Assembly: GCA_910575775.1 (NCBI GenBank) | Contig: CAJTEY010000017.1 | Span: forward strand, 1-64,000 | Source of the DNA: Lachnospiraceae bacterium | GTDB lineage: Bacteria; Bacillota; Clostridia; Lachnospirales; Lachnospiraceae | Reading direction: 5' to 3' | DNA: 64,000 bases | Part shown: piece after piece, positions 8,666 through 17,361 of the stretch | Layout of the letters: each line of letters starts with the position of its first letter | Position numbering within the stretch: the first letter of the stretch is position 1 | Notes under the pieces: model-generated | What the model was told of the DNA's origin: nothing | Databases searched by the model: none | What the model saw: the letters and a program-made list of their open reading frames with translations, nothing else | Position numbers and translations under genes: made by a program

Positions 8666-9553
8666 TTATCCTCTGCCACAAATCATCCTTGCATATTTAT
8701 TCTCTGAGTCTTCAATGACTTGTATCTTCCCCTGCTCAATATAATATTCAATCCTTCCGGCGTACCACCAATCCCCCACACCAAGCTGTGAATGACCGAT
8801 TATATCACCAATCAGTCTGGCTTCTTTTACGGGAACATCTTTTAGCCATTTCCATATCAGAAAATCATAGAAATCCTCTTGGACACTGAGAACCCGATTA
8901 TTGACCACCGCACGGAGAGGGCTGTTTTCTTCAACCAGAACACCCCATAGCATAGCATACATATGAACTTCTTCTTTTGAAAGCGGCTTCTCATAGGGTA
9001 AAAAAGCGGCAAACTCCTCTGCCGAAACCTCACCCCAGCTATGATAGGAGACAATACTTTTATCCCGGACCACATAATCCGGAATCTTAACCGTCGATAT
9101 CCGATTGTTATACCCCTGCAATATCCGGCACAGACTGTATAGACCGCATCTGGAATAAGGGGCATCGCTATACCATATTCTGACAGATTCCCCGTCATCC
9201 AGAAAATCCTTTAATCGCAGCAATTCTTTTGTATAAAAATCTCCGGCGCTTTTTAGCTCAGCCCCTATCGCCTCATCCTGCGCCCATTGATCCTGTGCAT
9301 ACATGGAACAGATCAGTTCCCTGCGGTATGGGCTGTCCATCGGTTCCCTGATATTGCCTATATCCATGATAAATCCAAGACAAATGACTTCTTCCGACGT
9401 TCCTTCTATCCAGCCGCTGAAAGGTTTTTGTGGCGGTGCTTTTTTCCCTGCCATCCAGACGGAAGTCGGTCCATTGACTGTTCCAACAATTATTTTATTC
9501 TTTGCCACTTTCATAGAAGCGGCTTCACTCTCGCCAAACAGGACTTCGATCAT
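8666..9553 (-). CDS. DUF1835 / DUF3658-type protein
   Basis: About 295 residues starting MIEVLFGESEAASMK. The start was chosen because family members begin in this way and AGGAG lies upstream; an earlier in-frame TTG is less likely. The N-terminal half has the DUF1835 look (IRIWYSDAPYSRCGL at about 120), and the C-terminal part resembles DUF3658 (ARLIGDIIGHSQLGVGDWWYAGRIEYYIEQG). No catalytic function is known. It stands alone, between the LTA-synthase-like gene and the aminotransferase. Confidence 0.7.
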   Translation of the reverse strand: MIEVLFGESEAASMKVAKNKIIVGTVNGPTSVWMAGKKAPPQKPFSGWIEGTSEEVICLGFIMDIGNIREPMDSPYRRELICSMYAQDQWAQDEAIGAELKSAGDFYTKELLRLKDFLDDGESVRIWYSDAPYSRCGLYSLCRILQGYNNRISTVKIPDYVVRDKSIVSYHSWGEVSAEEFAAFLPYEKPLSKEEVHMYAMLWGVLVEENSPLRAVVNNRVLSVQEDFYDFLIWKWLKDVPVKEARLIGDIIGHSQLGVGDWWYAGRIEYYIEQGKIQVIEDSENKYARMICGRG

Positions 9554-9607
9554 AGCAGTCAAATCTCCTTTGTTCAAATTTACAGTGCTTCTGCCACAGC
9601 GACAATT

Positions 9608-10735
9608 TTACTGCTGCCGGAACTGTTTCCGCACGATTTTTATGATACGATCCATATCTTCTTTTGTATTTTTAATATCACTCGGCAGGCAAAGCCCTCT
9701 GTTAAAAATATCTTCACCTACGCTCATACCGTCCTCTACCTGAATAAAATCGTATTCTTCAAATACAGGCTGCAAATGCATCGGCTTCCATATCGGTCTT
9801 GTTTCAATATTCTCAGCCTCTAGGACATCCATAACCTGCGTAGGTGTCACATCGCTGTCAGAGGAAATCGTCATACAGGAAAGCCAGTTATTATCAATAC
9901 CTTCCCTATTTAATGGATTCATTTCTATCTCTTCTATATCCGAAAAGGCTTCTTTATACGCTTTATAAATTTCGTATTTCTTCTGTATATGCTCCTCGAT
10001 ATGCTGCATTTGACCGCATCCGATCCCGGCAACAATATTTGACATCCTATAATTATAGCCGATTGTGGAGTGCTGATAATGCCTGGCAGGATCACGAGCC
10101 TGTCTGGATAAAAACCGGGCTTTCTCTACAGCCTTTTCCTGCCGGGCAACAAGAATACCTCCACCCGAAGTTGTGATAATCTTGTTTCCGTTAAATGAGT
10201 AAATTCCATAATCCCCGAAAGTACCTGTCATTTTCCCTTTATATGTCGTACCTAACGATTCAGCCGCGTCCTCAATCAAGGGAACATTATGTTCCTTACA
10301 AAGAGCGCATATTTCATCCATATTCGCTGATGTGCCGTACAAATGCACTGCCATGACAGCCTTTGGGCGCGGATATTTTTCAAACGCTTTCCTTAATGCT
10401 GCGGCATCCATATTCCATGTATCACGCTCTGAATCAATAAAAACGGGAACTGCTTTCTCATATCTGACTGGATTAACACTTGCTGCAAAAGTCAGGGAAG
10501 GGATAAACACAACATCATTTTCTTTCACTCCCGCTAAAACCACCGACAAATGCAATGCCGCTGTTCCGGACGAAAGCGCAGCGGAAGAAGATGCTCCAAC
10601 ATAGGCTGCCACTTTATCCTCAAACTCATCTACATTCGGTCCCAAAGGTGAAATCCAGTTTGTTTCAAATGCTTTCTGAATATACTGCTGCTCCTCCGTA
10701 TGCATGGTAGGAGTAGCTAACAGAATTTTCTTCAT
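9608..10735 (-). CDS. DegT/DnrJ/EryC1/StrS family sugar aminotransferase
   Basis: 375 residues from MKKILLATPTMHTEEQQ, with AGGAGG 7 bases before this ATG. It is a PLP-dependent aminotransferase acting on nucleotide 4-keto-sugars, used for amino-sugar synthesis in capsule, LPS-like or flagellar glycans. Signs are SSGTAALHLS (phosphate binding), LIEDAAESLG (aspartate near PLP), SFNGNKIITTSGGG (PLP lysine) and NYRMSN. It resembles the UDP-4-amino-4,6-dideoxy-GlcNAc branch (PglE-like), but no other sugar-modifying genes are nearby, so the substrate is open. Confidence 0.87.
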   Translation of the reverse strand: MKKILLATPTMHTEEQQYIQKAFETNWISPLGPNVDEFEDKVAAYVGASSSAALSSGTAALHLSVVLAGVKENDVVFIPSLTFAASVNPVRYEKAVPVFIDSERDTWNMDAAALRKAFEKYPRPKAVMAVHLYGTSANMDEICALCKEHNVPLIEDAAESLGTTYKGKMTGTFGDYGIYSFNGNKIITTSGGGILVARQEKAVEKARFLSRQARDPARHYQHSTIGYNYRMSNIVAGIGCGQMQHIEEHIQKKYEIYKAYKEAFSDIEEIEMNPLNREGIDNNWLSCMTISSDSDVTPTQVMDVLEAENIETRPIWKPMHLQPVFEEYDFIQVEDGMSVGEDIFNRGLCLPSDIKNTKEDMDRIIKIVRKQFRQQ

Positions 10736-10860
10736 CACTCTGCCTCCTCTATATAGCAATAATCATGTACCTTTTCAAAACTCCAGTTTTCATCATCCGG
10801 GTATTTTACTGTAACACCAAGACCTGCCTGTAATTCCCTATGTTTACCACACCCCTTTCG

Positions 10861-11444
10861 CTACTTCAACATGCTATATACACACTCTAATAACGTTAAA
10901 GCAAGAATCATATTAATTATCCTGTAGTATTTTTGATATGCGCTCTGTATCAGTACCCCATTCCAACCCAAGTAAGCGTTGCAATCGTTCCAATCGTAGC
11001 TATAATAATCTCAAACAAGAGCAAAACCCATAAAGAGGCGCTATAATCCGTGATATACCCTGTTAATGCCGTAATTCCGAATAAATAGATTTTTACATTG
11101 ACAAACTGCAATAAAAAACCTTTTAGAAATGACGCCGACTTTTCTACAGCGATTGTAGTTGGTTTGCTTATCGCAATATGAATTGCCAGCCATAAAATAT
11201 AGGCAGCGCCTAAGTATTTCATAATGCCAAGCACATCCGGTAAAAAAGTGCTTACCCCAAACACGAAAATAGCACATATTACCTGAACAACATAATACCC
11301 TGCAAATATCCCCCAATAGAGCGGTCTCCCTTTTTTGTATCCATAGTTCGTTACCGTATTTAACGCCAGTATATTTCCCGGTCCCGGCGTAAAAGCATTG
11401 ATAACAGAATAAATAAAAAAATTACCCAATACATAACTCGGCAT
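10861..11444 (-). pseudogene. LysE-family amino acid exporter with a frameshift
   Basis: The first 164 codons read as a normal LysE/RhtB exporter (INAFTPGPGNILALN, the NxxTPGP family motif, then several hydrophobic helices) up to TWVGMGY and a stop at 10950. One extra G in the GGGG run near 10955-10958 would restore a frame that continues with VLIQSAYQKYYRIINM and ends ...LECVYSMLK with a stop at 10861-10863. That gives about 194 residues, the usual family size. It is either a real single-base deletion or a homopolymer sequencing error. The ATG follows GGAGG at 7 bases. Confidence 0.85.
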
Positions 11445-11544
11445 TTTTATGCCTCCTTTCCGCTTCTATAGCTTAACACGAAATGCCATGTAATAGGTAA
11501 TATCTGTTTTATATGCTGTTACATAGGTTGAGCCTATGTTTCAT

Positions 11545-12333
11545 TTATGTCTGGTATTGTTTCAAAGCCTCAACATAAATCTCCCCTAACTCTGATAGTT
11601 CTTTATCCTTGTTCAGTATGTATCCAATATGCATCACCTCATCTTCCTCCAAAGGAATCGAAACGATAGAATCCCCTTGCAGGTATTTAGGGAAAATACC
11701 ACTTGAAATCGTATAACCATCCAACCCAATCATTAGATTTACAATAGCCGCACGGTCACTCACCTTAATACTTTTCTCGGCAGGTTCATTGCTGAAAAGC
11801 TCTTCCGAAAAATTGGAAGATTCATACGTTCCCTGCACAAAACTAAGACGGGGATATGGTTTCAGATCATCCAGCCTGACAGATTTGCATTTTGCCAACG
11901 GGTGGTCTTTGCCTATAAAAATATGGGGCGTTGCAATAAACAACTCAAAAAAATTCAGATTGTATTCTTCAAACAACTTTCTCAGCACATTTTCATTGCT
12001 GTTACAAAGATACAGGATTCCTAAGTCACTGAACCTGTTCCGCACATCTTCCACAATCTGATGCGTCTGTGTTTCATTCAGTATAAACTCAAATCTTTCC
12101 TGTCCAAAACGCTGTATCAATTCCACAAACGCATTTGTGGTAAAGGTGTAGTGCTGCGTGGAAACACAAAATCTCTGTTTTGCAGGTTTTTTATCAATAT
12201 ATTTTGATTCCAGAAGTTCCATCTGCTGAACTACCTGCCTTGCATATCCTAAAAATTCCATGCCTTCCTTTGTCAGCGCCACTCCCGCTCTGCATCGGCT
12301 GAAAATTGTGATTCCAGCTTCCTTTCTAAGATT
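11545..12333 (-). pseudogene. LysR-family regulator lacking the N-terminal DNA-binding helices
   Basis: The frame shows the end of a LysR HTH (NLRKEAGITIFSRCRAGVALT, here cut at 20 residues or fewer per motif) and then the complete effector domain (about 245 residues, ending EALKQYQT). The first 40 or so residues, with the start codon and the DNA-recognition helix, are replaced at about 12333 by the end of a lipoprotein gene. Translation from the internal ATG at 12282 would give an effector domain alone. It sits upstream of the broken LysE gene, so exporter and regulator are both damaged. Confidence 0.75.
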
Positions 12334-12419
12334 TCATCTTTTGAACACCCTGTAAGTATCAAACTAAATATCAAAACACTTATTGAAAGGAAATGGAAAC
12401 GTATTCTCTTATAGCACAT
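12334..12419 (-). pseudogene. Lipoprotein gene stub at the resistance-locus junction
   Basis: From ATG at 12419 (AAAGG 8 bases upstream) it encodes a basic start, a hydrophobic helix and a lipobox (SLILTGC, Cys at about residue 25). It then runs into the LysR remnant and out of any recognisable family. It follows the YxeA-like gene in the same direction and was probably the last gene of the antimicrobial-peptide resistance locus, cut when the locus was joined to lysR. Confidence 0.6.
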
Positions 12420-12462
12420 GTCATCAGCCTTTCTATTTTTAATTCCAAACCTATAACCGCCC

Positions 12463-12846
12463 TTATTCACCCGTTGGTGCTGTATAGTTGCTCTGCACAG
12501 CGGCAGGAAGTTCATCATATTGCACCTCTTTCCATTCAAGAACACCCCGGATCGGCATTACCGTTAAACGGATAAAAGCTCCCTCTTTCAATTCCTTTGA
12601 TGTTCCGAATGTAATGTCTTTTCCTTTTCCATTCTCATCGTAAGAAAATAAAGTGTATGAGTAATCCATACTTCCACTAAAGTTAATTACACCGCCTTTT
12701 GATTCGGTCTGTTCTATTTTACTGTTATCAATCTGTGAATAGTAGTATGTGCTGCCACTTCCCGAAAGGAACCACATACAAAAACCAATAAAGCCTACAA
12801 TAAGTATTACAACTGCTGCAATCCCGATAGTCAATTTACTCTTCAT
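12463..12846 (-). CDS. YxeA-like (DUF1093) exported protein
   Basis: 127 residues. One N-terminal membrane/signal segment (IGIAAVVILIVGFIGFCMWF) is followed by an extracellular domain of about 95 residues with YYSQIDNSK, YSYTLFSYDENGK and KEGAFIRLTV, the pattern of the YxeA/DUF1093 family. In Bacillus subtilis yxeA lies with a two-component system and ABC transporter that respond to cationic peptides, and the neighbourhood here is the same. The role is unknown, probably accessory to the transporter. It starts 15 bases after the second permease. Confidence 0.75.
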   Translation of the reverse strand: MKSKLTIGIAAVVILIVGFIGFCMWFLSGSGSTYYYSQIDNSKIEQTESKGGVINFSGSMDYSYTLFSYDENGKGKDITFGTSKELKEGAFIRLTVMPIRGVLEWKEVQYDELPAAVQSNYTAPTGE

Positions 12847-12860
12847 TCCTATAACCTCCC

Positions 12861-13640
12861 TTACCAGCCTTTTTTTGTTATTGTTTTTTTGTGCTTTTTT
12901 GCTGCCATGACTGGCACGTTTCCTTTTGCAGTAAATACGAAAACAGCAGTAATCATCAGTACGGAAATCATACTAAACAGACAGATTAACACATTCCAAT
13001 GTACAGCCGGATCGTAGCTTCGGTAGCTGATCAAGCCTAAACTTGCAGTAACAGGATAAATATTTGCTAACGCAGCATTTCCAGAAGCAAACATACCGCC
13101 ATAGCCATAAACAAAAGCAATAATTGTTCCAAGCATATGTCCGTTTGATATACGGGCAGCAAATACAATTACAGGCATGACCGCAAAATACAAAAACAGA
13201 CAGTTTAGAACGATCTGAATAAATGTCTGCAATACTGATGTTACAGACATTCCCGGAAATCCCATTACCAAATTGGCAATTACCGTGAATGTTGCACTTA
13301 TCAGCCCAAAAAACAAAGAAAGCAGCGCACATACAAGCAGTTTCCCCCACAACAGGCTGCTATAAGGAACAGGAATAGTCATAATACTTTTCAGCGTATC
13401 GTCTTTTCCCTCCCTTGCTATGATATATCCGGCAATGAGGGCAATGCACATGGGGAAAATCGTTGTGGCATTATTTTTGATTACCTGTTCTGTAAAAAAG
13501 GCAAATGTCCAGACCGTTCCGTCCAATGCTGTTGTGGAAAAAAGCGTTAAAACGACGGAGAGCAGCATCAGGAAAACACCTGCCCATATCATATGATACC
13601 GCTTTAATTTCCATATTTCGGTCTTAACCATGCGAAACAT
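12861..13640 (-). CDS. Lantibiotic-protection ABC transporter permease (MutG/CprC-like)
   Basis: About 259 residues from MFRMVKTEIWKLKRYH, with AGGGG upstream and its ATG two bases after the stop of the preceding permease. It has six hydrophobic segments and the WKLKRY-type cytoplasmic start typical of lantibiotic-immunity permeases. It works with the sister permease and the ATPase to remove antimicrobial peptides from the membrane. The order ATPase, permease, permease matches SpaFEG, NisFEG and CprABC. Which peptide is handled cannot be told. Confidence 0.8.
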   Translation of the reverse strand: MFRMVKTEIWKLKRYHMIWAGVFLMLLSVVLTLFSTTALDGTVWTFAFFTEQVIKNNATTIFPMCIALIAGYIIAREGKDDTLKSIMTIPVPYSSLLWGKLLVCALLSLFFGLISATFTVIANLVMGFPGMSVTSVLQTFIQIVLNCLFLYFAVMPVIVFAARISNGHMLGTIIAFVYGYGGMFASGNAALANIYPVTASLGLISYRSYDPAVHWNVLICLFSMISVLMITAVFVFTAKGNVPVMAAKKHKKTITKKGW

Positions 13641-13641
13641 A

Positions 13642-14439
13642 TCATTCGTCCCCTCTCTTTTTATACATATAATCAATCACTATAACGGAAAGCAAAGCGA
13701 TAACGGCTAAAATAGTGATTGTCTGAAATGTAGTCGGAATTAAATTTTCCAACATCCCCACACCGTCCATAGTGCCATGCGCGGTTAAATTTCCTGCGCT
13801 CCACAGGGTTGTAAGCGGAATTGGCATCAGCCAGCACATCGCTTTAGGCAGTGCACCAAAAGATGATTCGGCTGTCATACTTAAAACACTGTAAAAAACA
13901 CACAATAAAACAGAAAATATATAATTCTTGCTAAAGAAAACAACAAGGACGATTAACGGCAGCGTCCCGGCTGTAATAAAAATTCCCATTTCCAACGCAA
14001 AAAATAATCTATAAGCAATACTGTTTACTTCTGCAATCAGCCCGCCGCACAGGATTGTTATAAGAGCTGATGTCAAACTAAAAACAATCCCAAAAAAGAA
14101 CAGGACAATAATCTTTGCCAAAATCATCTGTGTGCCTGTTATGGGAATTGTGCGCAGATTTTTGAAAGTATCATTATCCCGTTCCATAAAAAAGAGCATG
14201 GCTGCAATCACCCCGATCATGCACGGTAAAAGCAATTCTACCCCATAGCCCATAACCGACTGAAAGTAATCATTGAAAATCGCTATCTTACTGTCATATC
14301 GTTCTGCTGTCTGCGGCATTGTCATCAATACGGTTAGCGGCACGGGAAATAAAAACGCAGAAAGAACAACCAGCCATATAAATTTTTTGCGCTTTAATTT
14401 TGCAAATTCGCATATAACCAGTTTAAGCAATCCCCTCAC
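13642..14439 (-). CDS. Lantibiotic-protection ABC transporter permease (MutE/CprB-like)
   Basis: 265 residues with six membrane segments. The likely start is GTG at 14439, inside the last codons of the ATPase gene (17-base overlap), which suggests translational coupling. The start LLKLVICEFAKLKRKKFIW parallels that of the second permease, so the two are diverged sisters. Together they form the membrane part of an antimicrobial-peptide exporter. Confidence 0.8.
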   Translation of the reverse strand: MRGLLKLVICEFAKLKRKKFIWLVVLSAFLFPVPLTVLMTMPQTAERYDSKIAIFNDYFQSVMGYGVELLLPCMIGVIAAMLFFMERDNDTFKNLRTIPITGTQMILAKIIVLFFFGIVFSLTSALITILCGGLIAEVNSIAYRLFFALEMGIFITAGTLPLIVLVVFFSKNYIFSVLLCVFYSVLSMTAESSFGALPKAMCWLMPIPLTTLWSAGNLTAHGTMDGVGMLENLIPTTFQTITILAVIALLSVIVIDYMYKKRGDE

Positions 14440-15346
14440 CCCCTGTTACACGTTTGAAGTAATCTTCAAGGCTTTCTTCTAAAGTTGCGGCTTCCGATAC
14501 TTCTAAACCGTTTTCCACAAAAGCAGTAACAATTCTTCCTATTGGTAAATCAAGATTATGCACCTGTATATTGTGGTCGTCCTGTATGGTAAACCGGCTC
14601 TCATGGAAGATACGTTCTAAAATTCTTGCCGCCTGTGCCGTATCAGAAACAATAAACCGGATATGCTTGCTGCTCTTTGCTTCCAGTTCTGCAAGACTTT
14701 CTTCTTCCAGCAATGTACCGTGGTCGATAATGCCTATATCGTCTGCCAAAAGTGCAATCTCGGAAAGGATATGGCTGGAAATCAATATTGTTTTTCCACG
14801 CTCATTGCAGAGACCACGGATAAAGGAACGGACTTCTGCAATTCCAATCGGGTCAAGACCGTTGATTGGTTCGTCTAAAATCAAAAGCTCCGGGTCGTGC
14901 ATAATAGCAAGGGCAATCGCCAGCCGCTGCTTCATACCAAGTGAATATTGGGAAAACAGCTTTTTATCTTTGTAAGGCAGACCAACTAAATTGAGTGCGT
15001 TTTTAATTGCGTCGCGGTTCGGCACTCCCCGCAGAGTAGCAAAAATGCGCAGATTCTCGGTGGCTGTGAGATTAGGATAGAAGCCGGGAGATTCAATCAG
15101 ACTGCCAATACGGGGTAACAGCCTTTTTTCATTTGCCTGTAAGGGCTTCCCCCAAATAGTTACTTCCCCGGAAGTCGGCTGTGTAAGTCCAAGCAGCATC
15201 TTCATGGTCGTTGTCTTTCCGGCTCCATTTCTGCCAAGCAGACCATAGATACGCCCTTTTTGAACATGAATGTTCAGATTGGCAACACTTTTTTGTGTTC
15301 CGTATTGCTTTGTAAGATTTTTCGCTTCAATTACATATTTGCTCAT
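14423..15346 (-). CDS. Lantibiotic-protection ABC transporter ATPase (MutF/CprA-like)
   Basis: 307 residues with the full ABC set: Walker A GLLGRNGAGKTTTMKML (about residue 35), signature YSLGMKQRLAIALA (about 135), Walker B LLILDEPINGLDPIG and H-loop ISSHILSEI. The C-terminal 90 residues are the extension usual in peptide-resistance ATPases. The start ATG follows GGAGG. The gene has its own promoter with four 11-bp-spaced repeats (15373-15427), so it is probably induced by the neighbouring two-component system. Confidence 0.88.
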   Translation of the reverse strand: MSKYVIEAKNLTKQYGTQKSVANLNIHVQKGRIYGLLGRNGAGKTTTMKMLLGLTQPTSGEVTIWGKPLQANEKRLLPRIGSLIESPGFYPNLTATENLRIFATLRGVPNRDAIKNALNLVGLPYKDKKLFSQYSLGMKQRLAIALAIMHDPELLILDEPINGLDPIGIAEVRSFIRGLCNERGKTILISSHILSEIALLADDIGIIDHGTLLEEESLAELEAKSSKHIRFIVSDTAQAARILERIFHESRFTIQDDHNIQVHNLDLPIGRIVTAFVENGLEVSEAATLEESLEDYFKRVTGGEGIA

Positions 15347-15372
15347 TGCGAAACCTCCTTTTCATGTCTACC

Positions 15373-15427
15373 ATTCTACCACGCCAACCTTGCATTAACC
15401 TTGCACCAATCTTGCATTAACCTTGCA
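15373..15427 (-). promoter_or_regulatory. Response-regulator-controlled promoter with four 11-bp-spaced direct repeats
   Basis: On the plus strand, AACCTTGCA occurs at 15386, 15397 and 15419 and AATCTTGCA at 15408, each exactly 11 bp from the next. On the minus (coding) strand a -10 box TAGAAT lies at 15378-15373, and the repeats take the place of a normal -35 box. Direct repeats one helical turn apart next to the -10 are the usual target of OmpR-type regulators of lantibiotic systems (SpaR and NisR sites have the same 11-bp period). The ABC start codon follows about 27 bases further on. Confidence 0.75.
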
Positions 15428-15459
15428 ATTTGCAAAAGGCAGATTTTTACAAATAATTA

Positions 15460-15486
15460 CTCCCGCCATAAGGGGGGGGGCGGGAG
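15460..15486 (-). terminator. GC-rich hairpin after the histidine kinase gene
   Basis: CTCCCGCC (15460-15467) pairs with GGCGGGAG (15479-15486); the loop contains a run of nine G. It begins just after the histidine kinase stop and would separate the regulator transcript from the inducible ABC promoter. The T-tract is weak (TAATTATTTG), so termination may be partial. Confidence 0.55.
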
Positions 15487-15490
15487 CTGA

Positions 15491-16414
15491 TTAGTCTATC
15501 AAAGGGAAAAACAAGGTGAAAATTGTTCCTTTTCCCGGTGTGCTGTCTGCCGTTATTGTTCCGTTTAATTTTTCAACAAGCTCATGTACGATAGACAGAC
15601 CAAGACCGCTGCCTTTTTCAGACCGTCCTTTATCGCATTTATACAGCCGATCAAATATATGCTTTAAGTCCTCCTTGTCAATCCCTATTCCATTATCAGA
15701 CAGGAGAATTTTTATATTCCCGTTCTGTTCCGATAAAGCGATTTCAATTTTATCTGCATGGCTATGGGAGATTACATTTTGTATCAGGTTGTTTAATATC
15801 CGCATATATCCGTCCGGGTCAATCTGCACCCGGAAAGGCTGTTCTGGAATGTCAATCGTGAAACCTACCTGTGTATCTTCAAATATCGGTATCCAGTCAA
15901 TTAGTATATTCCGTGTCAGCTCTGTTAAATCAATCTCCGCTATGTTCATGGAAAATTCATCAGAACCTAACTTAAACCAATCAAAAAGCACGTCTATATA
16001 TTCTTTCAAGTCATGCGCTTTCCGGCGGGCAGTTTCTATATAGTCGTCACGTTCTTTTCCGTCTACAATCCCTTTGTGTGCAGCGTCCAAATACCCAATC
16101 AGTGTGGTAAGCGGTGTCCTTACATCATGGGAAAGGCTCGTCATAAGCTGCCTGTTTGTTTCGTCCGTCTGGTGACAGGCAGAAAGCCTTTTTTCATAAG
16201 ACAGGATAATATCGTTGATTGCATAAGCAAGAGGGGCAACAAGCTCATGTGTTTCTGCTAAAATACGCCTGTTTCCATTCCCGTTTTTTATATCTTCCAA
16301 AGCGTCAGATATTTCCGAAATCTGCTTTTTTACACGTCGGACGGTCAGCGCAGAACTGCAAACAGAAAAAAGGACAATCACAATTCCAATCACAATGACA
16401 GCTTCTGTAAACAA
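15491..16414 (-). CDS. Sensor histidine kinase of the peptide-resistance locus (CprK/SpaK-like)
   Basis: 307 residues. There is one N-terminal membrane helix (residues 4-24) and no visible extracellular loop. A linker follows, then HisKA with the phospho-acceptor in SLSHDVRTPLTTLIG (His 96), and a HATPase with NLIQNVISHSHAD, DNGIGIDKEDL and GSGLGLSIVHELV. The start is TTG, chosen because GGAGG inside the end of the regulator gene lies 8 bases upstream and no better ATG exists. The lack of a sensor domain suggests that it senses within the membrane or through the transporter. Confidence 0.85.
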   Translation of the reverse strand: MFTEAVIVIGIVIVLFSVCSSALTVRRVKKQISEISDALEDIKNGNGNRRILAETHELVAPLAYAINDIILSYEKRLSACHQTDETNRQLMTSLSHDVRTPLTTLIGYLDAAHKGIVDGKERDDYIETARRKAHDLKEYIDVLFDWFKLGSDEFSMNIAEIDLTELTRNILIDWIPIFEDTQVGFTIDIPEQPFRVQIDPDGYMRILNNLIQNVISHSHADKIEIALSEQNGNIKILLSDNGIGIDKEDLKHIFDRLYKCDKGRSEKGSGLGLSIVHELVEKLNGTITADSTPGKGTIFTLFFPLID

Positions 16415-16417
16415 CGG

Positions 16418-17110
16418 TCATACCTCCTTACTGAAACGATAGCCAATCCCTTTTACCGTCTGTATATATTTAGGGCTGCCGGGATTTTCTTCTATTTTTT
16501 TCCGCAAACGGCTGATGATTGCCATAATATTACTATCATCATACACATATTCCTCGCCCCATACTTTTTCATATATTTGCTGTTTTGTCAGTATTTTTCC
16601 TTGATTTTTAGCAAGGAACAGAAGAAGATCAAATTCTTTCGGGGGAAGTTCATATTCTCCATTTATTGTGACAATGGAACGGCTATTAAAATCTATCGTC
16701 AACCCGTCAAACTCAAATTTCTGTGTCTGTCCGTCTTTTGGGTTGAAACGGGTATAGCGTCTAATCAATGAAACAATACGGGCAACCAGCTCGTCCATAT
16801 CAAAAGGTTTTGTTAAATAATCATCGGCTCCCGCCCGCAAGCCACGCACTTTTGAAGCACTGTCATTTTTTGATGTAAACATTAAAATAGGCAGACTGCT
16901 TTCCTGTCTAATCTGTTCTAATGTTTCAAAGCCATCGAAACCGGGCATCATTACGTCCAGTATGACAAGCTGGTATTCCTTTTCTTTTAGTTGCAGCAAG
17001 CCGGATTTCCCGGAATAGCAGCAGTCAGCTTCTATATTCTCTTGTAAAATACTTTGTTTAATCAATGCACAAAGCTCTTTATCATCATCAATAATTAAAA
17101 CTTTATTCAT
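16418..17110 (-). CDS. OmpR-type response regulator of the peptide-resistance locus (CprR/SpaR-like)
   Basis: 230 residues. The receiver domain has the acidic pocket IIDDDKE, phospho-acceptor Asp 52 in LVILDVMMPGFDG, MFTSKN and the lysine in YLTKPFD. The C-terminal winged helix runs from about residue 130 (LPPKEFDLLLFLAKNQG, then GYRF near the end). It overlaps the upstream HTH gene by 8 bases and is followed after 3 bases by the kinase. The likely target is the 11-bp repeat promoter of the ABC genes. Confidence 0.88.
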   Translation of the reverse strand: MNKVLIIDDDKELCALIKQSILQENIEADCCYSGKSGLLQLKEKEYQLVILDVMMPGFDGFETLEQIRQESSLPILMFTSKNDSASKVRGLRAGADDYLTKPFDMDELVARIVSLIRRYTRFNPKDGQTQKFEFDGLTIDFNSRSIVTINGEYELPPKEFDLLLFLAKNQGKILTKQQIYEKVWGEEYVYDDSNIMAIISRLRKKIEENPGSPKYIQTVKGIGYRFSKEV

Positions 17111-17294
17111 GTTTTTTCTTCCTTTCTGCTTTCAACCGGGCATCTGTTGGTTTTTCAGCGTCTTTTGGTATCAGCCATAGCCGACTAAATTTTGCTACAC
17201 CCGGTATGCGGTTTTCCTCACATAGCTTTTGCACCCGTCTTTCTGAAATGCCCCATTTCTTCGCCGCTTCCGGGGCAGAAATAAACTCTAACAT
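17103..17294 (-). CDS. Small HTH (excisionase/MerR-like) protein
   Basis: 63 residues: FISAPEAAKKWGISERRVQK, a helix-turn-helix of the excisionase type, then GVAKFSRLWLIPKDA and a lysine-rich tail. It is the first gene of the regulator operon and overlaps the response regulator start by 8 bases. Such proteins often precede two-component and ABC resistance loci in clostridia. The role may be autoregulation or a relic of mobility; this is inference. Confidence 0.7.
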   Translation of the reverse strand: MLEFISAPEAAKKWGISERRVQKLCEENRIPGVAKFSRLWLIPKDAEKPTDARLKAERKKKHE

Positions 17295-17332
17295 TTTCGG
17301 TCTCCCTCGCTTTCCTAAGTTCTATCACTATA

Positions 17333-17361
17333 ATTATATACGGTTGGCCGAATAAATTCAA
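17333..17361 (-). promoter_or_regulatory. Sigma-A promoter of the HTH-regulator-kinase operon
   Basis: On the minus strand, TTGAAT (17361-17356), 17 bp, TATAAT (17338-17333). This is close to consensus and about 35 bases upstream of the HTH gene start. It suggests constitutive expression of the sensor pair, whereas the ABC promoter lacks a -35 box and depends on the regulator. Confidence 0.75.

Noticed and set aside
15386-15427. Evenly spaced direct repeats considered as a tiny CRISPR array
   Set aside because: The repeats are 9 bp with 2-bp gaps and lie at a promoter, so they are regulator sites. No cas gene is present.
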